Shown here one piece after another: positions 6,917 to 14,576 of a DNA stretch of 37,129 bases. Below the pieces are notes generated by a model. The model ran no database searches. It was given only the letters and a program-made list of their open reading frames with translations, and was not told the DNA's origin. Where the stretch lies: contig CANDMV010000025.1 of assembly GCA_947385875.1 (NCBI GenBank), forward strand, positions 1 to 37,129, read 5' to 3'. The stretch is from an uncultured Eubacterium sp. Lineage in GTDB: Bacteria > Bacillota > Clostridia > Lachnospirales > Lachnospiraceae. Positions within the stretch are counted from its first letter, which is position 1. Every line of letters starts with the position of its first letter. Made by a program: the position numbers and the translations under genes.

Positions 6917-7645
6917 ATGATGACAGTAAATGAAGTAAGCAAATTGGCAGGCGTGAGTATACGCACCCTGCAATACTACGACAAATTCGGTCTTCTGCAT
7001 CCAGCAGAATATACCGAGTCGGGCTATCGGCTGTATGACGATACAGCGCTGGAAAAGCTGCAGCAGATTTTATTGTTTCGTGAGCTTGAATTTTCATTAA
7101 AGGATATAAAAGCAATTATGGATCATCCAAACTTTGACCGAAGCAAAGCATTGGAACAGCAGATCACACTGCTTACGCTGAAAAAGGAGCATTTGGAAAA
7201 TCTAATAGACCTTGCCCGTGGAATAAAAGCGATAGGAGTGAATAAAATGGATTTTACAGCATTTGATACAAGAAAAATTGACGAGTATGCCGAGCAGGCA
7301 AAATTATCATGGGGAAATACTCCTGAATACCGTGAATTTGAAGAAAAAAGCAGGAACCGGACAGCGCAGGAGACTCAAATCATCAGTACACAGATGATGG
7401 CGATTTTTACTGAGTTTGGTACTATGCTTGAGCTTGCGCCGGATTCAAAGAAGGTTCAGGCACAGGTTAAAAAGCTGCAGGATTTTATTACAGAGAACTT
7501 TTATAACTGCTCAGATAAAATCTTGTATAGTCTTGGCAGTATGTATGCCGGCGGCGGAGATTTTACGGAAAATATTGACAAGGCTGGCGGTAAAGGTACG
7601 GCAGAATTTGTTTTTAAAGCGATTCAGGTTTTTTGTAAGGAATGA
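6917..7645 (+). CDS. MerR-family regulator with TipAS-type C-terminal domain
   Basis: A 242-residue protein. An N-terminal winged helix-turn-helix (TVNEVSKLAGVSIRTLQYYD, about 2-21, followed by the GLL..GYRLY wing) is typical of MerR. A dimerisation helix covers about 75-110 and a C-terminal domain (about 125-240; WGNTPEYREFEEKS, GGGDFTENIDKAGG) matches TipAS antibiotic-recognition domains, which bind drugs and convert the protein into an activator. The start is ATG 6917 behind GAGGAGGG; an ATG at 6890 lies inside the -10 region and is unlikely. The following acetyltransferase, 26 bp downstream, is probably co-expressed. The ligand is unknown. Confidence 0.9.
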   Translation: MMTVNEVSKLAGVSIRTLQYYDKFGLLHPAEYTESGYRLYDDTALEKLQQILLFRELEFSLKDIKAIMDHPNFDRSKALEQQITLLTLKKEHLENLIDLARGIKAIGVNKMDFTAFDTRKIDEYAEQAKLSWGNTPEYREFEEKSRNRTAQETQIISTQMMAIFTEFGTMLELAPDSKKVQAQVKKLQDFITENFYNCSDKILYSLGSMYAGGGDFTENIDKAGGKGTAEFVFKAIQVFCKE

Positions 7646-7671
7646 AATAAGAATAGAAAGAGATTGATAAA

Positions 7672-8412
7672 ATGAAGGATGCTTCAGAATTATTTGGCAG
7701 GTGGGATGAAACGATCATCTGGTCTTGTCTGCAGGGTATCATGGGAGAAATATATAAAAATGAGACTGGTGATGCGGCATTGGCTGTTCTGGGGGATTTT
7801 GCTTTTTGCGCGGGAAAGCCTGATGAAAAATTAATAAAGTTTAAGCCGGAAGGCTGCGAACAGGATTTTATCATAATGGTTCCTCAGAATGATGAATGGG
7901 CAGGGCTGATTGAAAATTGCTATGAAGATAAAGCAAAAAAAGTTTCAAGATACGCGATGAAGAAGGAACCGGATCTTTTTGATGTGGTGAAATTAAATCA
8001 GGTAGGCTCAAAACTGCCAGAGGGTTATCAGTACAAGATGTTGGAAGAACATGAATATATTTTATGCCAGAAATATAGATGGGCAAATGATTTTGTATCG
8101 CAGTTTAAAGATTATGATACATATAAGAAGCTGGGGCTGGGTGTAGTTATATTTAAGGATGGCGAGCTGGCGGCAGGCGCTTCTTCTTATAGCAGATATA
8201 GAGACGGTATCGAAATAGAAATTGATACAAGAAAAGACCACAGGAGAAAAGGATTGGCATATGCGTGTGGGGCAAAGCTTATTTTAGAATGTTTAAAAAG
8301 GGGATTGTATCCGAGCTGGGACGCACAGAATCTATGGTCAGTGGCTCTGGCTGAAAAACTGGGGTATCATTTTAGCCATGAATATACAGCGTATGAAATA
8401 TATGGATATTAA
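7672..8412 (+). CDS. GNAT-family acetyltransferase (GNAT_acetyltran type)
   Basis: A 246-residue protein. The N-terminal half (DASELFGRWDETIIWSCLQGIMG, then YAMKKEPDLFD) and the C-terminal GNAT core (GVVIFKDGELAAGASSYSRYRDGIEIEI, acetyl-CoA loop with DHRRKGLAYACGAKLI, then WDAQNLWSVALAEKLGY) match the two-part family related to zwittermicin-A-resistance-type GNAT proteins. Expected activity is transfer of acetyl from acetyl-CoA to a small molecule. It follows the TipAS-type regulator, so a drug-responsive detoxification pair is plausible (inference). The substrate cannot be read from the sequence. Confidence 0.8.
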   Translation: MKDASELFGRWDETIIWSCLQGIMGEIYKNETGDAALAVLGDFAFCAGKPDEKLIKFKPEGCEQDFIIMVPQNDEWAGLIENCYEDKAKKVSRYAMKKEPDLFDVVKLNQVGSKLPEGYQYKMLEEHEYILCQKYRWANDFVSQFKDYDTYKKLGLGVVIFKDGELAAGASSYSRYRDGIEIEIDTRKDHRRKGLAYACGAKLILECLKRGLYPSWDAQNLWSVALAEKLGYHFSHEYTAYEIYGY

Positions 8413-8597
8413 GCCTGCATATGCATTTTACGAACCACCAATAAATGTTGTGAGCAGCCCGTTATGGAATTCTGGATTTATACTCTGCGTCTCAAAGATT
8501 TGCAGTCAAAACGAAAGCAGCGAGGAGCATATACAGCACAGCGCATTGCAAATAATAAAAATGGGCAGTATAAATCGCTTTGAGATGAGACTTTCAT
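8413..8597. other. Non-coding gap after the acetyltransferase gene
   Basis: No reading frame with a ribosome binding site, repeat or terminator-like hairpin was found in this stretch. Confidence 0.4.
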
Positions 8598-8654
8598 AGA
8601 AAAAATTAGTATGACAGATCTGGTAATCTGCTGTTGAATTCACCAGATCTGTCA
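8598..8654 (-). terminator. Perfect 13-bp hairpin with minus-strand U tract
   Basis: TGACAGATCTGGT (8612-8624) pairs perfectly with ACCAGATCTGTCA (8642-8654). An A run at 8600-8605 gives a U tract for minus-strand transcripts. The stop codon of the broken minus-strand gene (8652-8654) lies in the first arm, so this looks like its terminator. Confidence 0.6.
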
Positions 8655-8920
8655 AATGATGAGAGTGTCAAAAATTCCAATAATTATTTGCAGTCTATTA
8701 TCTTTGTCTGTCTGATTTATGCCCGCCTGTTCCTCTATTTCGTCAAATCTTTTAAAATCACCGATACAATCTGTATATTCTTTTTCTGCCTTGCGAATGT
8801 CTTCTGCGACAAGCAGGTCTTTTTTGGATCGCTGTTAATATATTCCTGAAGCATAATGTAATCATACATAAGGTCTGGGTCTTTGTGCAAAGTTGCCGGC
8901 AGGATATAGATCTTTAGCAT
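8652..8920 (-). pseudogene. Small unrecognised gene broken by a homopolymer frameshift
   Basis: From ATG 8920 the frame reads MLKIYILPATLHKDPDLMYD and on to YINSDPKK, then leaves the natural frame at a run of six A (plus-strand T 8820-8825). Adding one A restores a smooth continuation, KDLLVAEDIRKAEKEY, then GDFKRFDEIEEQAG and GIFDTLII, ending at TGA 8654-8652. The restored protein would be about 89 residues, acidic and helical. I do not recognise it. No clear SD precedes the ATG. The indel could be biological or a sequencing error; the well-placed terminator argues that the gene was once real. Confidence 0.5.
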
Positions 8921-8942
8921 TGGAATTTTTATGGATTTTTAG

Positions 8943-8972
8943 TTGGATTTATACGAGTTGGCATGATACAAT
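8943..8972 (+). promoter_or_regulatory. Possible promoter of the dnd operon
   Basis: TTGGAT (8943-8948) and TACAAT (8967-8972) with an 18-bp spacer lie about 200 bp before dndC. This is the best match in the interval but is not strong. Confidence 0.35.
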
Positions 8973-9010
8973 GTAGCTGCCAGATTTGAATTTGATAAGG
9001 AATGGATGCA

Positions 9011-9094
9011 ATGGAGAAGAAAGTCGGTATTATATAGGATGCTGACGGTAAAAGCATTGTGGGCGTAAAAAACAAATACGGATGCAAAATTTGA
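9011..9094 (+). pseudogene. Scrap of a short conserved accessory-element gene
   Basis: The frame reads MEKKVGII, stop, DADGKSIVGVKN before a second stop. The pattern K-VGII-DADGK-IV resembles the N-terminus of small proteins I associate with clostridial mobile elements, but the identification rests on some twenty residues. It is interrupted by TAG at 9035-9037 and is not a functional gene. Confidence 0.25.
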
Positions 9095-9170
9095 TTGGGG
9101 CGTATGACAGTTTTGTCAGGATTAAAAATTTTATGAGATAAATGCAGACGGTTCGAATTGGAGGAGTATC

Positions 9171-10742
9171 ATGGCGGTTGGCATAACAACAATAAATAAA
9201 AATGTAATAGAAGAATTAATGGAGACAGTCCGCAGTCTGTATTTATCAGACGATATACCGTGGGTGATCGGGTATTCAGGCGGGAAAGACAGTACAGCTA
9301 CCTTACAGCTCGTATGGTATGCGTTGGAAAAGCTGTCCTCTGCCCAGCTGAAGAAACCCGTCCATGTGATTAATACAGATACACGTGTCGAATCTCCGGT
9401 GATCTCAAGATGGGCAAAGAAATCGCTGGATGTACTGGAGAAAATGTCTGATGAAAAAGGTATGCCTTTTCAAATTCACATATTGAAGCCGAAGGCGGAT
9501 AATACATTCTGGGTTAATTTGCTGGGGCGCGGCTATCCCTTTCCAAGAAAGAAATTGAGATGGTGCACAGACCGCTTAAAGATTCAGCCAGTGAACAGCT
9601 TCATTAAGGAAAAGATCGCGGAGCATGGCGAAATTATATTAGTCATAGGTACGAGAAAGGCAGAAAGCGCAAGCCGGGCGAAATCTATGGCAAAGCTCGA
9701 AAAAATGAGAGTACGGGAGCTGCTCAGCCCGAATCCTACGATGGCAAATGAGCTGGTGTTTTCTCCGCTGGAAGACTGGACAGATGATGATGTGTGGATT
9801 TACCTGATGCAGTATAAGAATCCGTGGGGATATTCGAATAAAGAACTTATTACAATCTACCGGGGAGCTTCGGCAGACCATGAGTGCCCGATGATGGTTG
9901 AAAAAGATCTGCCGAGCTGTGGAAAGAGCCGTTTTGGATGCTGGGTCTGTACGATGGTAGAACGTGACAAGTCTATGGAAGCAATGATTGCGAATGATGA
10001 TGAAAAGGCATGGATGACTCCGCTGCTGGAATTCCGCAATGAGTTTGGGAATGAGGAAGAGGACCGGGAACGCAGGAGCTTTCGAAAAATGAATGGCGTT
10101 CTTCAGGGCAGTTATGAGCGCTTATATCACGGGCCGTACAAGAAGGAAATCAGAGAACAGTGGATTCGAAAGCTGTTGACGATCCAGAAAAATCTGAATG
10201 AAAACTGTCCGCAGGATTTTGAGAGTATTGAGCTGATTTCGGATGAGGAGCTTAGGGAAATCAGAAGAATCTGGGTGTTTGGAAAGCACGAGTTTGATGA
10301 TTCGCTTCCTAAAATCTATGAGGATGTCTATGGGAAGCCGTTTGATGATCCCGGATGGATTGGTTCACAGCTGTTTGGCCGGGAGGAATGGGATTTATTA
10401 AAAGAAGTATGTGAGGAAAATCATCAAGAGGAGGAATTGTTATTTGAGATGATGTATAGTCTGATTGATGTTGAAAATCAATTAACCGGACTGGATCAGA
10501 AAAAGGGTCTGCTGGATTCCCTGGAAAAAGTGATAAAAAGCAATTTTTATCAAGATGAAGAAGATGCTACTGCATATTATGCCGCGCGGATTAAGAGAAA
10601 AAAGGAATTTGGCGGTTCCTATAATGAAAAATTTTTAGCACAGTTAAATTCGAGGGAAGGAATGATGGATTCTATCAATTTGTCGCCGGATGACGAGATC
10701 GACATGGCAATCAATGAAGAGGAAGACAACAATGATAATTAA
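9171..10742 (+). CDS. dndC: DNA phosphorothioation protein DndC (PAPS reductase-like sulfurtransferase)
   Basis: A 523-residue protein starting at ATG 9171 after GGAGGAG. SGGKDST at 36-42 is the ATP-pyrophosphatase PP-loop of the PAPS-reductase superfamily. Conserved downstream motifs include RWCTDRLK (~residue 130), GTRKAESASRAK, FSPLEDWTDDDVWIYL, and a cysteine cluster (HECPMM, then SCGKSRFGCWVCTM), the iron-sulfur ligands of DndC. In Dnd systems this protein activates and passes sulfur onto the DNA backbone. Its stop overlaps the dndD start by 11 bp. The acidic tail (NEEEDNND) is not conserved and reflects the overlap. Recognition is strong because dndD and dndE follow in the canonical order. 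Confidence 0.95.
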   Translation: MAVGITTINKNVIEELMETVRSLYLSDDIPWVIGYSGGKDSTATLQLVWYALEKLSSAQLKKPVHVINTDTRVESPVISRWAKKSLDVLEKMSDEKGMPFQIHILKPKADNTFWVNLLGRGYPFPRKKLRWCTDRLKIQPVNSFIKEKIAEHGEIILVIGTRKAESASRAKSMAKLEKMRVRELLSPNPTMANELVFSPLEDWTDDDVWIYLMQYKNPWGYSNKELITIYRGASADHECPMMVEKDLPSCGKSRFGCWVCTMVERDKSMEAMIANDDEKAWMTPLLEFRNEFGNEEEDRERRSFRKMNGVLQGSYERLYHGPYKKEIREQWIRKLLTIQKNLNENCPQDFESIELISDEELREIRRIWVFGKHEFDDSLPKIYEDVYGKPFDDPGWIGSQLFGREEWDLLKEVCEENHQEEELLFEMMYSLIDVENQLTGLDQKKGLLDSLEKVIKSNFYQDEEDATAYYAARIKRKKEFGGSYNEKFLAQLNSREGMMDSINLSPDDEIDMAINEEEDNNDN

Positions 10743-12669
10743 GCGATTAGTACTGCATAATTTTGGTATTTACGCAGGAACCAATGAGTTTGTATTTGAC
10801 GGGAATAAAAATGTCGTTTTGATCGGCGGGATGAACGGCAGAGGAAAGACCACGATTTTAGAAGCAGTGCTGCTGGCTTTTTATGGCAGAAATTCGTTTG
10901 CGTATACAGAGAGCAGAGTGCAGTCATACAGCAGATACCTGAATTCTTATGTGAATTGCGCAGACCAGACTTATGCTGCTTATATAGAACTAGAGTTTTT
11001 ATTAGATGACAGCCGTTATGTTGTCAGGAGAAGCTGGGAGGGAAATAAGAGAAAGATCAGCGATCATATTGATGTTTTGAAAGATGGAGAGCGAAATGAC
11101 TTTCTGACGGAAAACTGGGTGATGTTTATGGAGAATCTTCTTCCGAGCGGGCTGTCAAATTTCTTTTTTTTTGATGGTGAGAAAATTGCGGAACTGGCTG
11201 CTGATAATACGGATCAAAAGATGAAGGATTCTATAAAATCGCTGCTAGGCATAGAAGTATTGGACAGTCTGGAACGTAATCTGGATAAGCTCTTGAAAAA
11301 AAACAGTAAAGAAAAGGGCAGGGAATTTAAAGAAGACTATTCATTTGAACTGAAAAAGGCGAAGGAGAAAGCCGGACAGGAGTTAAGTGATCTGGATCAA
11401 AAAATAGCTGCTCTGGAGGAACAGCTGATTGTGCAGGAAAAGCATATTGAGCAGGCAAGAACCGAATATACGTCAAAAGGCGGAGATTTGTTTGAAAAGA
11501 AAGAGGAGTATTTAAGAAACAGGTCTCAGCTGAGTGCGATGTTGTCATATCAAAAAGAACAGCTGTTAGATGCGGCAGGATCAGAATTACCATTAGTATT
11601 GGTTAAGGATTTGCTGGATGATATCAGGCTGTCATCCTCAAAGGAACGCGAAGACAAAGAAAACCAGTTGGCGCTGAAAAAGATTCAGGAGTTTTATCAT
11701 TCATTTCAGAAGGAGCATCCAGTCGAGGGACTGGATCATTTTATTCAATATGTAGCGGATAAGACAGATGACGAGAACGGCGAGATGGTATATGATCTGT
11801 CAGACTCGGCATGGCTTCAGCTCATACAGCTTAGTGACAGCAGATTGGAAAAGAGTACGGAAAATGTAAAAGCATTGTTCCAAAAACGAAACGCGGCAGA
11901 GAGGGAGCTTGAGAGCACAGAGAGCCTGTTATCGGTTGAAATCGATGAAGAAAAGATCGGGAATATATATAAAAAGATAATCAGGCTGGAACATGAAAAA
12001 GACAAAATCGAAATGGAGCTTGACGAATATAGAAAGGAGCGGCCGCATTTAAATAATGCGGCAGTGAAAGCAGGGGCAGAATTCAGCAGATATGTGGAAG
12101 GTATGTTAAAAAAACTGGAAATCAGCGATGATTATGAGCGTGTGGTGAAATATTCGCACTTAGCAATCGAGATCTTAGGTGAATATAAGGTGAAGCTGCA
12201 GCAGAGAAAAATAGGCAGGCTGGCAGATACGATGACAGATTGTTACAAGCAGCTAGCGAATAAAAGGGGCATGATCGCTCAGATCAAGATGGATTCGGTG
12301 ACGCTTGATTTGAAATATTTAAATGAGCTTGGCAGCGAAGTGCCCAAAGAGCGGCTGTCTGCCGGTGAAAAGCAGCTTATGGTTGTTTCATTATTATGGG
12401 CATTAGCAATCTGCTCGAACAGGAAGCTGCCTGTGATTATTGATACTCCGCTGTCTCGATTAGATTCAAAGCATCGGATGGCATTGATAAAAACGTATTT
12501 TCCAAATGCAAGCAATCAGACAATCGTACTATCTACAGATTCGGAGATTTATGGGAACTATTATCAGGCAATCAAAGATAATGTAGGAGATGAATTTACG
12601 CTTGTTTATGATGAAGAAAAAAAATGTACTACGATTCAGCCGGGATACATATGGGAGGACGAACAATGA
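10732..12669 (+). CDS. dndD: DNA phosphorothioation ATPase DndD (SMC/Rad50-like)
   Basis: A 645-residue ABC/SMC-type ATPase. Walker A is GGMNGRGKTT (32-41), FFFFDGEKIAELA follows near 145-157, a long coiled coil occupies about 200-480 (ELKKAKEKAGQELSDLDQKI and similar), the ABC signature is LSAGEK (542-547), and Walker B is PVIIDTPLSRLD (567-578). DndD supplies ATPase/nicking activity in sulfur insertion. The start at ATG 10732 overlaps dndC; an upstream in-frame ATG at 10690 would lie deep inside dndC. The gene ends in an ATGA overlap with dndE, so the three genes form one coupled operon. Confidence 0.95.
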   Translation: MIIKRLVLHNFGIYAGTNEFVFDGNKNVVLIGGMNGRGKTTILEAVLLAFYGRNSFAYTESRVQSYSRYLNSYVNCADQTYAAYIELEFLLDDSRYVVRRSWEGNKRKISDHIDVLKDGERNDFLTENWVMFMENLLPSGLSNFFFFDGEKIAELAADNTDQKMKDSIKSLLGIEVLDSLERNLDKLLKKNSKEKGREFKEDYSFELKKAKEKAGQELSDLDQKIAALEEQLIVQEKHIEQARTEYTSKGGDLFEKKEEYLRNRSQLSAMLSYQKEQLLDAAGSELPLVLVKDLLDDIRLSSSKEREDKENQLALKKIQEFYHSFQKEHPVEGLDHFIQYVADKTDDENGEMVYDLSDSAWLQLIQLSDSRLEKSTENVKALFQKRNAAERELESTESLLSVEIDEEKIGNIYKKIIRLEHEKDKIEMELDEYRKERPHLNNAAVKAGAEFSRYVEGMLKKLEISDDYERVVKYSHLAIEILGEYKVKLQQRKIGRLADTMTDCYKQLANKRGMIAQIKMDSVTLDLKYLNELGSEVPKERLSAGEKQLMVVSLLWALAICSNRKLPVIIDTPLSRLDSKHRMALIKTYFPNASNQTIVLSTDSEIYGNYYQAIKDNVGDEFTLVYDEEKKCTTIQPGYIWEDEQ

Positions 12670-13052
12670 TTTTACGGCAGATCAGACTTTCTAATCGCGC
12701 AAAAGAAAGGCTGTCAAGGTTAAAGGGGAAAACTGGAATAAAGAATTGGAATGTGCTCTGCCGCTGGGCATACTGCTATTCTCTAAAAGAAAATACGATT
12801 CCGGCTCTGGAGAATATGGATGGGGACAGTAATGTAGAAATGTCATGGTATACGTTTGCGGGAGAATACAGTGATTTGTACGAGGCGCTGATGATTGCAT
12901 GGTGTAAGAAGATGGGGATTTCTACAGATCATGAAACAATGGCGAAATATATTAAGATGCATATTGAGCGTGGAATATCATATCTATCCGGCACTAATTT
13001 TATCAAGGATTTAGACAGTCTGTTGGGATTAGCGGTGGAGGAAAACTACTGA
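12666..13052 (+). CDS. dndE: DNA phosphorothioation protein DndE
   Basis: A 128-residue protein whose ATG (12666) overlaps the dndD stop in ATGA. The N-terminus (LRQIRLSNRAKERLSRLKGKTGI) with a Lys/Arg-rich helix, the LCRWAYCYSL segment and the HIERGISYL segment match DndE, a small helical tetramer reported to bind nicked DNA at the modification site. A longer frame from 12624 would start inside dndD and is rejected. No dndB precedes the operon, and no dptF/G/H restriction genes follow within the window. Confidence 0.9.
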   Translation: MILRQIRLSNRAKERLSRLKGKTGIKNWNVLCRWAYCYSLKENTIPALENMDGDSNVEMSWYTFAGEYSDLYEALMIAWCKKMGISTDHETMAKYIKMHIERGISYLSGTNFIKDLDSLLGLAVEENY

Positions 13053-13140
13053 TGTCCAATTTGATATGGAGAATTTAGTTGCAGTTCAGACTTCGGCTTC
13101 ACTGTAACAGAATCCGGTTCATTGAAAGTTCGCCTTTGGC
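13053..13140 (+). repeat. Copy of a dispersed repeat upstream of MITE 1
   Basis: Between dndE and the first MITE, 13107-13140 contains GTAACAGAATCCGG and AAGTTCGCCTTTGG. A second copy with the same order of blocks (GTAACGGCATCCGG, then AAGTTCGCCTTTGG) is at 16377-16414, and TTCACAGTAACAGAATAC recurs three times at 25512-25577. It appears to be a host-dispersed non-coding repeat. Its function is unknown. Confidence 0.55.
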
Positions 13141-13324
13141 CTAGAGCGTGTTTGAAAAATGCTTTCTGCGAGATGTACCCACAGGGCATGATATGCTTCA
13201 CACTTTGTGGAGAATTTATCCCAAATTTATGAGTCGTAGCGGGCTACGTTGATTAAATTTGGGATGAATTATCCGCAAAGTGGGGAGTGCAGATCGCAGG
13301 AATGATTTTTCAAACACGCTCTAG
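13141..13324. mobile_element. MITE 1, IS5-group-like ends
   Basis: A 184-bp non-coding element. Direct CTAG copies (13141-13144 and 13321-13324) enclose 16-bp perfect inverted ends, AGCGTGTTTGAAAAAT (13145-13160) and its complement (13305-13320). The inner part is also palindromic (ATCCCAAATTTAT facing ATTAAATTTGGGAT, CTTTG/CAAAG, CTGCGA/TCGCAG), so the whole element can fold into one long hairpin. It encodes no transposase. A CTAG duplication agrees with the YTAR target known for IS5-group elements; mobilisation in trans by such a transposase is inferred. Confidence 0.8.
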
Positions 13325-13376
13325 TACACCGCACTGGGGAAATAAGGTATCATGTCTGAAATGGAGTTAAGGAGAT

Positions 13377-14525
13377 ATGGGAGTTTATTTAGATTATAAT
13401 GCATCAGCTCCGATTGATCATCGTGTTGTTGATTGCATGATGGAAGTATATAGAAAGAATATTGGCAATCCTGACAGCAGGACTCATAGCTATGGAGAAA
13501 ATGCGCGCATGATTGTAGAAAATGCAAGAAAGCAGGTTGCGAAGCTTCTCGCGGTTCCGCCCGAAGATGTCTTTTTTACCAGCGGAGCAACAGAGAGCAT
13601 TAATACTGCGATGCAGGGACTGAAAGAATATGCTTATCAGACAGGAAAAAAACAAATCATAACAACTGCGATCGAGCATAAAGCTGTGCTAGAAACAGCG
13701 AAATATATGGAGAAAGATGGCTTTATCGTGGATGATGTCTACCCGGATTCGTCAGGCCGGATTGATGCTGGGAAGCTGCTTTCCTTAGTGAATGAGAAAA
13801 CTTTATTGGTATCGATGATTCATGTGAATAATGAGACGGGCATGATTCAGCCCGTGAAGGAAGTGGGAGATGCTTTAAGCAGGGACGGCATTTTGTTTCA
13901 TGTTGACGCGACGCAGAGCTGTGGAAAGCTGGTTGAAGAGATTCGGGAGCTTGACTATGACATGATGTCATTCAGCGCACACAAATTATACGGCCCGCAG
14001 GGAATCGGGGCATTAATTTTAAGAAGAAAAAATTATAAGCTGCCGCCTATCAGGCCGATTCTCTATGGAGGCCGGCAGGAACATGGAATCAGTCCGGGTA
14101 CAGTGCCGGCTGCATTGGCAGCGGGATTTGGCAGGGCATGTGAGATTGCGCTTGAAGAATATCAGCAGGATACAAGCAGCAGTCTGGAAATACGTAAGAT
14201 GCTGATTCAGCTGTTAGATGAATCAGGCTTAAGATATAAAATCAATGGTGACCTTAAGCAGTGTATTTCGTCTACACTGAATGTACAGCTAGAGGGAGTG
14301 TCGTCAGAAGCGCTAATGCTGTCAGGAAAGGATTACTGCGGTATTTCGAATGGCTCTGCATGCACGTCGCATAGTTATGCGCCTAGTTATGTATTGCGTG
14401 CGATGGGATTGTCGGAGGAAGAGATTGACCAGTCCATCAGGCTGAGTTGGGGAAGAAATATAAAGGCAGAAGATGTGAAAACGAATTTTAAGCATTTATT
14501 GGAGACGGCGAAGGAACTTATATAA
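13377..14525 (+). CDS. dndA: DndA/IscS-type cysteine desulfurase
   Basis: A 382-residue PLP enzyme of the NifS/IscS class that takes sulfur from cysteine as persulfide. Motifs in order: YLDYNASAPID at the N-terminus, TSGATESINTAM, EHKAVLET, HVDATQSCGK, the PLP lysine K203 in SAHKLYGPQG, and the persulfide cysteine C329 in SNGSACTSHSY. Its position just after dndCDE suggests it is the sulfur donor DndA, though dndA usually lies first or is replaced by a housekeeping IscS. It is separated from dndE by a MITE, and its SD (AAGGAG) sits only 2 bp from ATG 13377, with GGAG 10 bp away as an alternative. Confidence 0.85.
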   Translation: MGVYLDYNASAPIDHRVVDCMMEVYRKNIGNPDSRTHSYGENARMIVENARKQVAKLLAVPPEDVFFTSGATESINTAMQGLKEYAYQTGKKQIITTAIEHKAVLETAKYMEKDGFIVDDVYPDSSGRIDAGKLLSLVNEKTLLVSMIHVNNETGMIQPVKEVGDALSRDGILFHVDATQSCGKLVEEIRELDYDMMSFSAHKLYGPQGIGALILRRKNYKLPPIRPILYGGRQEHGISPGTVPAALAAGFGRACEIALEEYQQDTSSSLEIRKMLIQLLDESGLRYKINGDLKQCISSTLNVQLEGVSSEALMLSGKDYCGISNGSACTSHSYAPSYVLRAMGLSEEEIDQSIRLSWGRNIKAEDVKTNFKHLLETAKELI

Positions 14526-14576
14526 ATAGAGGCAGAAAGAGGAAAAGAAACGTGAACATGCTTATGGAGAATAGAT

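Noticed and set aside
8600..8760. Possible CRISPR-like or attachment-site repeat around the 13-bp hairpin
   Set aside because: There is only one inverted pair, no repeated spacer pattern and no integrase nearby; a terminator explains it.
13141..13324. Reading MITE 1 as an intrinsic terminator of the dnd operon
   Set aside because: The structure is far too long, with CTAG borders and ends shared with a second element; insertion is the better explanation, although it may still affect transcripts.
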